The translations under genes were made by a program, and so were the position numbers. A model generated the notes under the pieces. That model was not told where the DNA came from. It was given only the letters and a program-made list of their open reading frames with translations, and made no database searches. 55,970 bases of DNA from a bacterium (GTDB taxonomy: Bacteria > UBP15 > UBA6099 > JAJRTR01), in NCBI GenBank assembly GCA_024278215.1, contig JAJRTR010000073.1, forward strand, positions 1 to 55,970. The letters run 5' to 3'. Positions 7,894 through 17,492 of this stretch are shown in pieces (position 1 is the stretch's first letter; every line of letters begins with the position of its first letter).

Positions 7894-8116
7894 TTAGCCG
7901 TTTTATCGTGTACAAGCAGAAGACTATTCAGCACCGCCTCCGAATGACAGGCTCGAGTCACGCAGGCTTATGTCATGCTGAACAAAGTGAAGCAGTTCGT
8001 TTTTCGGCACGTGACGAGTCGACCATCAAATTTCGAATAATGTGGAAAATACAATTTGAATACACCATACTATAATGAAACTTATATTATAAGTTAATAG
8101 ATTGCTGGAGAGAGAA

Positions 8117-8644
8117 TTGAACGCTGATTTCCTTAATCCCTTTGTCAAATCGGTGCATAATGTATTAAGCGAAGTAATTTACGAAAAACCCGGCAGAGAT
8201 AAGCTTGAACTAAAGACAAAATACCCTTTCTTAACAAGTGAAGTGGCAATTATAGTTGGTTTTACCGGCGACATCGTCGGTCAGGTCGTCATCTCGATGG
8301 ATATCGACTGTGCCAGAGGAATCGCCGCGAAAATGATGATGGAGGAAGATATTCCGGAGCTCGACGAGTTCGCCAAAAGCGCCCTCGGTGAACTTGCAAA
8401 TATGATTTCGGCCAACGCCACAATAAGCCTCAGCGAAAAGGGTTTTGTCGCTGATATTACGCCTCCATCGGTAATCACCGGCAAAAAAATCGCTGTTTCG
8501 TGTCCGCAAAACATAAAAACGCTTATGGTTCCACTGACAGTATCTTCAGGAAGAATCGAGCTTTTTCTTTCTCTTATTGAAAACAAACACATTGAAGAAG
8601 AACATAAGAATCAGTTTACCAGTCACGATCTTTCAATGAATTAA
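8117..8644 (+). CDS. cheX: CheX-like chemotaxis phosphatase
   Basis: CheX/CheC-family proteins remove phosphate from CheY-P. The protein shows the family core VAIIVGFTGDIVGQVVISM, then SALGELANMISANA, which carries the catalytic E-x2-N pair, and a closing domain with MVPLTVSSGRIELFLSL. Only one such helix is present, as in CheX rather than two-site CheC. The start is placed at TTG 8117 because GGAG lies 6 bp before it; a TTG at 8102 is possible but has no ribosome site. No other chemotaxis gene is nearby, so it may serve a remote pathway or gliding control. Its stop overlaps the convergent malQ stop by 3 bp. Confidence 0.8.
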   Translation: MNADFLNPFVKSVHNVLSEVIYEKPGRDKLELKTKYPFLTSEVAIIVGFTGDIVGQVVISMDIDCARGIAAKMMMEEDIPELDEFAKSALGELANMISANATISLSEKGFVADITPPSVITGKKIAVSCPQNIKTLMVPLTVSSGRIELFLSLIENKHIEEEHKNQFTSHDLSMN

Positions 8645-10134
8645 ATACGTCCGTAGATGGTAGTGAGGTGCAGGAGGTCCGCGGCGATGTTTTCATGTAG
8701 AACGCCGGGGGCGATGCGCCATTCCCAGTTGCCGTGTGCGACGGCAGGCGTGTTCAGCCGCGAGTCCGCGCCCAGTCCGAGAATGTCCTGAATGGGGAAA
8801 AGCGCGATGTCGCCAACACTCATCATGGCGAGCCTGATGAACTCCCGGTGCATCTGCCCGTCGGGAATTTCTTTTCCGAAGTAATCGCGTATTCTGCGTC
8901 TGTCGTCGGCGCCGGTTTCGTTGTCGAGCCAGCCGCGCACTGTGTTGTTGTCGTGCGTTCCGGTGTAAACGACACAATTACGCGGGTATGTATGCGGCAG
9001 GTAGGGGTGCATGGGATCGTCTTCGTGAAAAGCGTAAAGGAGAATCTTCATTCCTGGTATGTCGTATTTCGTCATTGACTCGCGAACCTGAGGGGGCATG
9101 TAGCCGAGGTCTTCCGCGATAACCGGCAATGTACAGAAACGTTTGCGCAACGCATGAAAAAAATCGTCGAAAGGCGCGTCGGCCCAGTGCCCGTCGACCG
9201 CTGTTTCCTCGCCGAACGGGACCTCCCAGTATTTGAATAATCCCACAAAGTGATCGATTCTAACCGCGTCGAAACATGAAATTGTTTGTTTCATTCGACT
9301 GACCCACCAGTGGAAATCGTCCGCTCTCAATGTGTCCCAGTCATAAACAGGATTGCCCCACAACTGGCCGGTGTCGCTGAAATAGTCCGGTGGCACACCG
9401 GATACGAAAAGCGGTCTGAGGTCTTCGTCGAGTTTGAAAATGCCGGGATTGCTCCATGTGTCCGAGGAGTCGTAATCGACATAAAGAGGCATGTCGCCGA
9501 TAATCTGTATACACTTTTCATTGCAATATTTCTTCAAGGCGCGCCACTGTTTGTGAAAAAGATACTGAGAGAACTTTTCTCTTTCTATTGCGTGATGATT
9601 CTCGTTGCGGGCGGTTTCGAGTGAGCCCTCGTGTCTGTACCTGTATTCGTCGGGCCAGTTGTCCCACGAGCGCATATCGAACTTTATTTTCAATGCTTTA
9701 AACAGAGCGTAGTCGTCGAGCCAGAAAGAGTTTTCGGCGCAGAAGTCGTCGAACAATGATCTTTCGCGGCCTGACAGAAAACGATTGAATGCGCGGTCGA
9801 GCAGATATGTTTTGTATTCGAGCACCCACTGGTAGTTGCATCTGTCGACGGGGAAGTCCGGCGGATTGACGATGTCGTTGCTGTCCAGCAATCCGTCCCG
9901 CACGATCAGTTCCGGGCTTATCAGGAGGGTGTTGTAAGCGAAAACAGAAATGCTGCTGTAGGGTGAACTGCCGTGTGCGGGGTCTGTAGGGTTAAGGGGA
10001 AGCACCTGCCAGTATGATTGGCCGCTGCGGTGCAGGAAGTCCGCGAAATCGAATGCGGCAGGTCCGAGGTCGCCGATCCCGTATCGCGAGGGAAGTGATG
10101 TAATATGACAAAGAAGTCCGCTGCCTCTTCTCAT
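8641..10134 (-). CDS. malQ: 4-alpha-glucanotransferase (amylomaltase)
   Basis: This GH77 enzyme transfers alpha-1,4-glucan segments in glycogen and maltodextrin metabolism. Residues 1-30 match the family start (RGSGLLCHITSLPSRYGIGD). Catalytic residues are visible as Asp294 in AVRIDHFVG and Glu341 in VIAEDLGY, with the later YTGTHDNNT segment carrying the transition-state Asp. The length of 497 is typical of bacterial amylomaltase. It lies 100 bp downstream of glgB on the same strand, so the two probably form a glycogen-handling unit. The enzyme is cytoplasmic. Confidence 0.95.
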   Translation of the reverse strand: MRRGSGLLCHITSLPSRYGIGDLGPAAFDFADFLHRSGQSYWQVLPLNPTDPAHGSSPYSSISVFAYNTLLISPELIVRDGLLDSNDIVNPPDFPVDRCNYQWVLEYKTYLLDRAFNRFLSGRERSLFDDFCAENSFWLDDYALFKALKIKFDMRSWDNWPDEYRYRHEGSLETARNENHHAIEREKFSQYLFHKQWRALKKYCNEKCIQIIGDMPLYVDYDSSDTWSNPGIFKLDEDLRPLFVSGVPPDYFSDTGQLWGNPVYDWDTLRADDFHWWVSRMKQTISCFDAVRIDHFVGLFKYWEVPFGEETAVDGHWADAPFDDFFHALRKRFCTLPVIAEDLGYMPPQVRESMTKYDIPGMKILLYAFHEDDPMHPYLPHTYPRNCVVYTGTHDNNTVRGWLDNETGADDRRRIRDYFGKEIPDGQMHREFIRLAMMSVGDIALFPIQDILGLGADSRLNTPAVAHGNWEWRIAPGVLHENIAADLLHLTTIYGRI

Positions 10135-10234
10135 ATATGTTTCCTTTTGTCGATGACAGTTCCCATCTTTATTTGCGTGTATCGCAAAACCCGGTCAAAA
10201 CTGAAATTGGATATTGCGACGGCCAGACACAAGT

Positions 10235-12163
10235 TCAGTCGTGCTTTTCTTTTTTAAACAAAACAATGCCGAGCGGCGGAAGTGTCATCTGCAGCGAATG
10301 TGTGAAACCGTGATAGGGGACATCCTCGGCGTTCATGCCGCCGAAGTTGCCCACACCGCTGCCGCCGTATATTGTGGAATCGCTGTTAAGCAACTCTTTC
10401 CAGAAACCGCCCTGCGGCACACCCGCGCGGTAGCCCTCGCGCACGACAGGTGTGAAGTTGCATATAACAAGGATTTCATCGCCAGGCCTGCCGCTCATGC
10501 GCATGTAACTTAGTACACTGTTCCGGTAGTCGCTGTGGTCGATCCAGCGAAAGCCGCCGGGCTCGAAATCGAGCCTGTGCAGCGCAGGTTCCGCGCGGTA
10601 TAGGCTGTTGAGGTCGGCAACGCAGTTCCTTATGCCGGAGTGCAGGTGTGTTTCGAGCAGGTGCCAGTCGAGCGACACTTCATGGTACCACTCGTTCCAT
10701 TGTCCGAATTCGCCGCCCATGAAAAGCAGTTTCTTGCCGGGGTGCGTGAACATGTAGCCGAACATGACTCGAAGATTCGCCGCCTTCTGCCAGTTGTCTC
10801 CCGGCATTCGTCTCATCAGCGAACCTTTGCCGTGCACAACCTCGTCGTGCGACAGCGGCAGCACATAATTTTCTGAAAACGCATACCATATACTGAATGT
10901 CAGCCTGTTGTGGTCGTAGCTTCTGAATATCGGATCTCTGGACATGTAATCCAGAGTGTCGTGCATCCAGCCCATTTTCCATTTCATGCCGAAGCCGAGT
11001 CCGCCGACATACACAGGGCGCGAGACCATCGGCCAGGCGGTCGAGTCCTCGGCGATTGTCATTGTATCCGGGAAGAAATGATAAACGGTTTCATTGAGTC
11101 TCTTTATGAAATCCAGCGCTTCGAGATTCTCGCGGCCACCGTACTTGTTGGGTATCCATTCGCCTGCCGAGCGCGCGTAATCGCGATATATCATGGAAGC
11201 TATCGCGTCCACGCGCAGGCCGTCGGCGTGGTATTTGTCGAGCCAGAAGAGCGCGCTGGAGATGAGGAAATTGCGCACTTCGTTGCGTCCGTAATTAAAG
11301 ATGTAACTCTTCCATTCGGGGTGGAAACCCTCGCGTGGGTCCTGATGTTCGTAGAGGTTTGTGCCGTCGAAATAGACGAGTCCGTGCTCGTCGGAAGGGA
11401 AGTGCGAAGGCACCCAGTCGAGAATGACGCCGATACCGTACTGGTGGAGTTTGTCGACGAGATACATGAAATCCTGCGGCGAACCGTACCGGGCGGTGGG
11501 TGCGAAGAAGCCGGTCTTCTGATAGCCCCACGAAGGGTAATAGGGGTGTTCCATGATCGGCATGAATTCGACATGAGTGAAGCCGGTGTCGCGAACGTAG
11601 TCGGGAAGCGTCTCCGCTATTTCACGATATGAAAGGAGCCGTGCCGGGTTGTTCGGGTCTCGCTTCCACGAGCCGATATGTATCTCGTAGATAGACATCG
11701 GTGCGGCGAGAGAATTAGCTTCCGCGCGCGATTCCATCCATGACGAGTCTTTCCATTCGTAATCGAGTTCCCATACATAAGTGGCCGTCTCGGGAGGCGA
11801 TTGATGCGCGAAACCGAACGGATCGCTTTTTGCAGCCTCGTAATTGTTCGAGCCCGAACGCACGTAGTACTTGTAAAGAGCACCGGGTTTGATTCCCGGG
11901 ATGAAACCTTCCCATATACCGGAGCTGTCAAGCCGGCATGTAAGTTTGTGCGAGTCGCGGTTCCATCCGTTAAAGTCGCCGATAACCGATACTTCACGCG
12001 CGTTCGGCGCCCACACTGCGAACTGGACACCGCTCCTGCCCTTGAGTTTGCGCGTGTGTGCCCCAAGCTTATCGTACAGCTTGAAGTGGTTGCCTTCCTT
12101 AAAAAGATATATGTCCTGGTCCGTAAAAAGTGTCGGGCCGTATATTACGTTCTTTGCGTCCAT
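10235..12163 (-). CDS. glgB: 1,4-alpha-glucan branching enzyme
   Basis: This GH13 enzyme introduces alpha-1,6 branches into glycogen. An N-terminal CBM48-like domain (residues about 20-110, [22 protein letters not shown]) precedes the (beta/alpha)8 barrel with [12 protein letters not shown], nucleophile Asp319 ([10 protein letters not shown]), acid/base Glu372 ([10 protein letters not shown]) and [16 protein letters not shown]-terminal beta domain ends at residue 642. The extra N1 domain of longer GlgB proteins is absent, which is common. It lies upstream of malQ on the same strand. No glgA, glgC or glgP is in the window. Confidence 0.95.
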   Translation of the reverse strand: MDAKNVIYGPTLFTDQDIYLFKEGNHFKLYDKLGAHTRKLKGRSGVQFAVWAPNAREVSVIGDFNGWNRDSHKLTCRLDSSGIWEGFIPGIKPGALYKYYVRSGSNNYEAAKSDPFGFAHQSPPETATYVWELDYEWKDSSWMESRAEANSLAAPMSIYEIHIGSWKRDPNNPARLLSYREIAETLPDYVRDTGFTHVEFMPIMEHPYYPSWGYQKTGFFAPTARYGSPQDFMYLVDKLHQYGIGVILDWVPSHFPSDEHGLVYFDGTNLYEHQDPREGFHPEWKSYIFNYGRNEVRNFLISSALFWLDKYHADGLRVDAIASMIYRDYARSAGEWIPNKYGGRENLEALDFIKRLNETVYHFFPDTMTIAEDSTAWPMVSRPVYVGGLGFGMKWKMGWMHDTLDYMSRDPIFRSYDHNRLTFSIWYAFSENYVLPLSHDEVVHGKGSLMRRMPGDNWQKAANLRVMFGYMFTHPGKKLLFMGGEFGQWNEWYHEVSLDWHLLETHLHSGIRNCVADLNSLYRAEPALHRLDFEPGGFRWIDHSDYRNSVLSYMRMSGRPGDEILVICNFTPVVREGYRAGVPQGGFWKELLNSDSTIYGGSGVGNFGGMNAEDVPYHGFTHSLQMTLPPLGIVLFKKEKHD

Positions 12164-12365
12164 AAAAGTATTCCCGGCGAATATTTACATATTCAATAAT
12201 CTAACGAGAATGGAGTTTATTGCAAGCGAATGAAAGATCAATGTGAAAAGCATATAATTGCTGAAAAGGGTCTTAATGAATATTTGATGTGTACAATTGA
12301 AATCAATAAGCATAAAATGTGTCATAAGAGCATAAGGAAATAATATGCAAACGGAGGATAATAAA

Positions 12366-12743
12366 ATGTCGGGGAGACGTATAAAAATAACTGCGGGAGA
12401 TGTCAGCGTCGAGGCGGTGCTTTCCGGCGGAACGACAGCAAATAAATTATGGGACGCTCTGCCGATCACAGGAAGCGCGAACACGTGGGGCGACGAGATA
12501 TATTTTTCGATACCGCTGAAGGCGGGCGTCGAACCCGGCGCGAGCGATGTTGTCGGGAAGGGCGACATAGCATACTGGCCTCCCGGCTCTGCATTTTGCA
12601 TTTTCTGGGGTCGAACACCGGCAAGCGTTGGCGACGAGATACGCGCGGCGAGCGAAGTGAATCATCTTGGCGCGATAGACGGCGACGCCGCTGTTTTCGG
12701 CGCTGTGCAGGGCGGCACTGAAGTGAAGATCGAGAAGGTATAA
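12366..12743 (+). CDS. Cyclophilin-like fold protein
   Basis: This 125-residue cytoplasmic protein resembles the bacterial cyclophilin-like (TM1367-type) family: ITAGDVSVEAVLSGGTTANK at the start, LPITGSANTWGDEIYFSIPL, then GDIAYWPPGSAFCIFWGRTP and a final NHLGAIDGD. These mark a small closed beta-barrel; peptidyl-prolyl isomerase activity is not established for this group. The start at 12366 has GGAGGATAATAAA upstream, better than ATG 12345. The stop codon shares its last base with the start of the following amidohydrolase (TAATG), so the two are translationally coupled and may act on the same small molecule. Confidence 0.75.
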   Translation: MSGRRIKITAGDVSVEAVLSGGTTANKLWDALPITGSANTWGDEIYFSIPLKAGVEPGASDVVGKGDIAYWPPGSAFCIFWGRTPASVGDEIRAASEVNHLGAIDGDAAVFGAVQGGTEVKIEKV

Positions 12744-13648
12744 TGGTGGCTATGGCTGAAAGTTCATCGGACAACATTTGCGGTGTCATCGACGCCCACG
12801 TTCATATAACAACTCCTTTCAGACTGGCCGGACTCATGCGCTGGGTTCGATCATTCAACCCGAATCACCAGGTGCCGGTCGATGTCGACGAAAAGTATAT
12901 TCTGCATGATATGAAGTCGCTCGGCACACGCTATTTTTTCAATCTCATATATCCGCTTCGCCGAAAAGAAACCGGCACGCTGAACAAATACAATTATGAT
13001 ATTACGTGCCGTCTGCCGAACAGCGCAGGCTGGGGTTCGCTTCATCCGAGAAACGAGCGGAAGGCGGAGATTACGAGGCAGGCGATTGAGCAGTACGGTT
13101 TCATCGGCATGAAACTGCATCCGTTTGTTCAGAAGTTTTCTATAACAGATAGCTGTATGAGCCCGCTGTATGAGACACTTTCCGAACTTAAAAGACCTCT
13201 TTTCATACATACCGGCTTCGATGAATTTTACGAAATGAAATTGACAGCGGAGCAGATAAGTGGGATCGCGGGAGATTATCCCGACATGCCGATTATCATT
13301 TCACATACTTTGTTTCCGCGGCTGGACAAGGCGATAGAACTGATGGGCAGGCATGAGCAGATAATCGGCGACCTGACGAATGTGCCGGGTGCGATCAGGT
13401 ATTTGATGGGAAATAAGAAAAACGAATCGTTGTCGAAAACGGAAGCGGGCAAGCTGCTGGCCGCCGAGTTGCCTGCGTTTGCGGACAGGTTGCTATTCGG
13501 CACCGATCATCCGGCCGGTATAGGTACCTATAACAGCATCTATAATGATTTCTATGATCTGGGCCTGCCCGTCGAACTGGAGAAAAAGATTACCTGGAGC
13601 AACCCGATGAACATGGTCCGGAAATATCTGCCCGGCAGGTGGGACTGA
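12743..13648 (+). CDS. Amidohydrolase family 2 (ACMSD-like) enzyme
   Basis: This 301-residue metal-dependent TIM-barrel hydrolase or decarboxylase has the HxH pair in VIDAHVHITTP, followed by FIGMKLHPFVQKF, LFIHTGFDEF, IIISHTLFPRLDKAIEL and the final Asp in LLFGTDHPAGIGTY. These are the metal and substrate ligands of the amidohydrolase-2 family (PF04909), whose members decarboxylate or hydrolyse small aromatic or aliphatic acids. It overlaps the cyclophilin-like gene by 1 bp. A second, broken member of the family lies at 31083-32108. Substrate cannot be read from the sequence. Confidence 0.85.
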   Translation: MVAMAESSSDNICGVIDAHVHITTPFRLAGLMRWVRSFNPNHQVPVDVDEKYILHDMKSLGTRYFFNLIYPLRRKETGTLNKYNYDITCRLPNSAGWGSLHPRNERKAEITRQAIEQYGFIGMKLHPFVQKFSITDSCMSPLYETLSELKRPLFIHTGFDEFYEMKLTAEQISGIAGDYPDMPIIISHTLFPRLDKAIELMGRHEQIIGDLTNVPGAIRYLMGNKKNESLSKTEAGKLLAAELPAFADRLLFGTDHPAGIGTYNSIYNDFYDLGLPVELEKKITWSNPMNMVRKYLPGRWD

Positions 13649-13690
13649 CATACCAATGCGCGATTGTGTTGTTTTCGCGTCGCAGCAAAG

Positions 13691-16600
13691 TTAATTCAAA
13701 AAGAAGTTCGGATCGATAAGTTCTTCGAGTCCTTTCATAGCGAGATAATAATATCTTCGATTTTGCACAATTTTCATAAGCAACTCACGCGCTTCCCTTT
13801 TTTCGCCTTTGAGCGCGAGCGTCCTGCCGAGTTCAGCACGCATGTATACGTTTTCAGGTGCTATGAGCACTCCCTTTCTCAGGACGTTTTCAGCATCTGC
13901 ATATTGTTCTATCTCTATGCTGTACCTGCCGAGAGCGAGATAGCAGTCTTCACAGAATTGATTGTTCTCGATTGCGGACTTTTCGTATTTCGCCGCGAGT
14001 TCATACTCGTCGCGGCCCGCACACAGGCCCGCCATGAAGTGATGGATATACCAGCTATACGGCCACCTTTTCACGTAACGCCTGTATTCGTCGTGCAGGG
14101 AGTCGTAGTCTTCTGTCCGGTTAAAGACGGACATTCTACTGATAAGTGCGGCGGCCTCCCTGCTGTTGTCGGGGGGATGCGGCGCGCCCTTTATTTTCTT
14201 TATAAGTTCATTTGCCTTATCGCTGCGGCCTGCTTTGTAATATGCCACTACCTCCTTTATTCGAGGTGTCATGCCGGGTTCCGTTTCATGCGCTTTTCTG
14301 TAATAGGTGATTGCATCGTCGTACAATTTCCTGTCGAGGTCGACATCGGCAAGGCACAAATAGCCTTCCGTGTAATCCGGGTTTATCTCGACAGCTTTCT
14401 TACACCTTTTTTCCCTTTCGGAATTGTCGAAAATATTCAATTTTATAGTCGCGCATTCATAACATTTCGGGTCCATCTCAAGTGCGGCGTCCAGAAATGT
14501 CCGCGACTTCATCCTGTCTCCGAAAAAGGAATAGAACGCCGCGCCGGTTTTTGCTAAAGCCATCGCCTCGGCGTGTTTATTGTCTTCCGCTTTGTAATAC
14601 AGCCACATCAGTTCGGCGGCCTCTTTAATATTGCTTCTGTCCTTTTTGAGCACCAGCCACGCGAGCGGATATGTAAGGTCGCGCCAGTACGGCGCTTTCT
14701 GTTTTTCTACGATTTCACGTGCTTTTTTCTCTGATTTTTCATAATCGAAGATGGATTTCTGATAGAAGTTAAAGATATCCCTGTGGATCGTCGAGTAATC
14801 GTCGGCAAGTTTTTCCGCCTTAAGATATGTTTCTTCAGCATCATCGTCGAGATTCATTTTCTCAAGAATTTTCGCTTTCATCCATAACGAATCAAAGTCG
14901 TCGGCGTTTCTATCTATCAGGTTGTCGAGCAGTTCGACAGCTTTCTCATTGTCGCCGAGTCTGCTTGTTATGTGCGCCAGTTTTCTCATAGAGCGAATGT
15001 TGTCGCCGTCTTTCAGAACAGCTTTTGTGAGTGCCGCCCGTGCATCTGCAAGTCTGAATATCTTTTCGTATATGTCTGCAATATCCTGGAGTTCGTCGGA
15101 TGTGGGATTCATCGTTTCCGCGCGTTTGAGCGCCCTGAAAGTGTTTTTAGTACTACTGTTGTTTTCCGCAATTCTTATCATTGCGGCGACAGTTTTTCTA
15201 TCGGTCGCTTTTCTCCGCTTTTCCTCATCCTTCCATTTTCTATTCTTCTTTTCAGGGGTTGCCGCGGTGCCGTCATCGTTTGTCGCGTACAGGTAAGCGT
15301 TAACTTTAAGTTCCGGCTCGGTCAATCCGGCGATAATATCGGCGAGGCGGTCCTTAAAAGTAACCACCTTTTTCTCTTTTTTTCTTTGCTCCGCCGCGGC
15401 TTCCGTTTTCGCTCTTTGCGCGTCGACGTCAGGATTGGAAATATCTATTTCGGAGATTCCCATAGCGTCGGTAGTTCCGTCCCAGGCATAAGCTTTCAGG
15501 AAATATTTCCCGCTCGGAATGAAAGCCGGGACAGTGAAATCGACCAGGGCCGCGCCCGTGTCGTCGAGTTCAGTCTCCATTCTGTATGCGATCTTGTTGT
15601 TTGCATTTTGATAGTTGGAAGTTACAGCGTCAGATAGTTTGTTTCCGGCGAGGCCGTCGATATCAGTGATGTCGTAAATGATTTCAGTCGGGTGGCTTTC
15701 AAATGTGAAGAGGAGTTTTCCCTTCTTCTTTTCCTTCGTACGAATCGCCACATGCAGCTTTTCACCGGGGCCGGCCTTCGTGGGCGCGTCGATCTCGATC
15801 GTTTCCGCGGCATAAGGTATTTTCGTCGCGGGGTCGCCGATGTAGTTGTAAAGATAAATGTGATCATAGCTGTTCTTGATCTGCTCTTTCCTGCCCATGC
15901 CGAGCAGAGCGTATTGCTTGTCTATGAATTTACGGTCGGTGTCGAACCGCCACACGAGGGACCTGTAGATGTTGAGAATGCCTTCGCCGATGGTTGCGGG
16001 GCGTTTGTCCATCATATAGTACATAATATCTTTAGAGAGCATCGTGTTGGAGTAGGGATGCGACACCTCGGTTGCAGCGAAAACGCCGATGGGGCCGTCC
16101 GCCGCTTTGAACATCTCTTCAGCGATTGAATCCTCCTGGATATCGAATTTGCCGGTCAGGCAGCAGATGCTGAAAAAGAAAGGGGGCTTTCCGCCGGTTT
16201 TGATCCCGCCGACATCCTCATTCTGCATGATGCGTTTGCATTTGCCTTTGTAGCAAACGCTGCTGAGACCGGTAACGGAACCGTGTCCGATGTAGGTCAT
16301 GAAAAGTGAACCGTCGCTGAAGCGGTCGAATACTTTTTGTTTGAAATCGGCGGGCATCTGGAAATAGGGCATACTCGAACCGCCGTAAGTCATATTCAAG
16401 TCGAAGACCGGATCGAAATTGCTGCGAACGAGTTTTTTCGTTGTTTCTTCGAGCGTGGTATCGAAAATGCCGAAATTGCCTGTGCTCGCCAATACGGATG
16501 CGCGTCTCCGCCACGGGCCGGGCGTGGGATTCGTTTCATAGTTCAATATTTTCCTGACAGCCGCTGCGACTTCCTCTTTGTTATCCGCCGGTATCCTTCC

Positions 16601-17107
16601 GACGGCTATGTCGGGCACTTCGTCGCCGTCGACATCCCCGAACGCCGTGTCCGACGCCGCGAGTTTCTCTCCATCTTCTTCGTCCTCATCCTCGAGTTTC
16701 ACAATAAATGTCGGCATCATTAAACCATTGGGATCGTACTGCTCGAAAACATTTATGTCGCCGACCAGCAGGAGATATTTCGGTGTGCCTTTCTTCCAGT
16801 TGTGAGCCGCAAAAGTTACGAATTCCTTAATGGGCCACGGACCGGGCGGGCGGCGGTCGAACTCTGTATATATGTCTTTCGGACTTACAAGCGCGACCGA
16901 CATACCGCCTGCCGCCCTGTGGTCGAGCAGCGGCTGCAACTCATCATGAAACGCCTTCGGCGCGACAACGAGATAGACGGCTCCGTTTTTTCTCGACTTC
17001 AATTTTTTCACGGAATATTTATTGACGGCGCTCGCGCCGGCGGGATGCAGAATCGAGACAGCGAATATCGCCAGAAGGAAAATAATCGATTTTCTTATTG
17101 AATTCAT
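13691..17107 (-). CDS. Secreted gingipain-like (C25) cysteine peptidase with long TPR tail
   Basis: The signal peptide (residues 1-28, IIFLLAIFAVSILHPAGASA) marks export. Residues about 45-450 are a C25 caspase-fold peptidase: VVAPKAFHDELQPLLDHRAAG, LLLVGDINVF, catalytic His275 in MTYIGHGSV and catalytic Cys316 in FFFSICCLTGKF, the same HG...C(L/V)(T/N)G arrangement as gingipain. An Ig-like beta region follows (about 450-560, with GKYFLKAYAWDGTTDAMG). From about 640 to 1130 it is a string of TPR helices (AVELLDNLIDRNADDFDSLW, AEKLADDYSTIHRDIFNFYQ). A Por secretion C-terminal domain is not evident. TPR tails are unusual for an extracellular peptidase. It is convergent with the amidohydrolase at 12743 (42 bp gap) and divergent from the giant propeller gene. 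Confidence 0.85.
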   Translation of the reverse strand: MNSIRKSIIFLLAIFAVSILHPAGASAVNKYSVKKLKSRKNGAVYLVVAPKAFHDELQPLLDHRAAGGMSVALVSPKDIYTEFDRRPPGPWPIKEFVTFAAHNWKKGTPKYLLLVGDINVFEQYDPNGLMMPTFIVKLEDEDEEDGEKLAASDTAFGDVDGDEVPDIAVGRIPADNKEEVAAAVRKILNYETNPTPGPWRRRASVLASTGNFGIFDTTLEETTKKLVRSNFDPVFDLNMTYGGSSMPYFQMPADFKQKVFDRFSDGSLFMTYIGHGSVTGLSSVCYKGKCKRIMQNEDVGGIKTGGKPPFFFSICCLTGKFDIQEDSIAEEMFKAADGPIGVFAATEVSHPYSNTMLSKDIMYYMMDKRPATIGEGILNIYRSLVWRFDTDRKFIDKQYALLGMGRKEQIKNSYDHIYLYNYIGDPATKIPYAAETIEIDAPTKAGPGEKLHVAIRTKEKKKGKLLFTFESHPTEIIYDITDIDGLAGNKLSDAVTSNYQNANNKIAYRMETELDDTGAALVDFTVPAFIPSGKYFLKAYAWDGTTDAMGISEIDISNPDVDAQRAKTEAAAEQRKKEKKVVTFKDRLADIIAGLTEPELKVNAYLYATNDDGTAATPEKKNRKWKDEEKRRKATDRKTVAAMIRIAENNSSTKNTFRALKRAETMNPTSDELQDIADIYEKIFRLADARAALTKAVLKDGDNIRSMRKLAHITSRLGDNEKAVELLDNLIDRNADDFDSLWMKAKILEKMNLDDDAEETYLKAEKLADDYSTIHRDIFNFYQKSIFDYEKSEKKAREIVEKQKAPYWRDLTYPLAWLVLKKDRSNIKEAAELMWLYYKAEDNKHAEAMALAKTGAAFYSFFGDRMKSRTFLDAALEMDPKCYECATIKLNIFDNSEREKRCKKAVEINPDYTEGYLCLADVDLDRKLYDDAITYYRKAHETEPGMTPRIKEVVAYYKAGRSDKANELIKKIKGAPHPPDNSREAAALISRMSVFNRTEDYDSLHDEYRRYVKRWPYSWYIHHFMAGLCAGRDEYELAAKYEKSAIENNQFCEDCYLALGRYSIEIEQYADAENVLRKGVLIAPENVYMRAELGRTLALKGEKREARELLMKIVQNRRYYYLAMKGLEELIDPNFFLN

Positions 17108-17195
17108 AAAGTCGGCACCTCATCTCTTTATACAGGAAAAGCACAGGCAGACTGTCGACTGATTTTAATTCGTAGAGACGATAAATACAAATGTA

Positions 17196-17376
17196 GAGCC
17201 AATTGCAAAATCATGTTCGTAGCGAGGTCGAACGAAATTTTACAGAAGCAAGGCGGAGGTGCAAAATCCCCGCAGGCGTACTCGCCGAGTACGTTGAGGA
17301 AGATTTTGTGCTGACAACGCTGCTATGGACACAATTGCAACCGACCGCAGCCGAATCAGAATTTTGCAATTGGCTC
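17196..17376. repeat. Hairpin repeat family 1, copy B
   Basis: The ends are perfect 16-bp inverted repeats (GAGCCAATTGCAAAAT at 17196 and its complement ending at 17376). The centre contains the palindrome CGTACTCGCCGAGTACG. It sits in the divergent gap (17108-17492) between the C25 peptidase and the giant propeller gene, about 70 bp before the probable promoter of the latter. Confidence 0.9.
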
Positions 17377-17442
17377 TGTATAATTTCAGATCATTGCAAC
17401 ATGGATTCACGTCGCCGGTGTGACATGAACACATGAAAACTG

Positions 17443-17451
17443 TGCTATAAT
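17443..17451 (+). promoter_or_regulatory. Probable extended -10 promoter of the giant propeller gene
   Basis: TGCTATAAT lies 42 bp before the ATG at 17493. GTGACA at 17420-17425 could be a -35, but its spacing of 20 bp is long, so the extended -10 probably dominates. Confidence 0.4.
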
Positions 17452-17492
17452 TATATTAACCTGTAAAAAGGAATTTTACTTAAGTTCATTGC

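Noticed and set aside
7965-8000. TGTCATGCTGAACAAAGTGA region as a specific regulatory site
   Set aside because: It resembles a motif scattered widely in bacterial genomes, and only one copy was seen here; there is not enough to assign a role.
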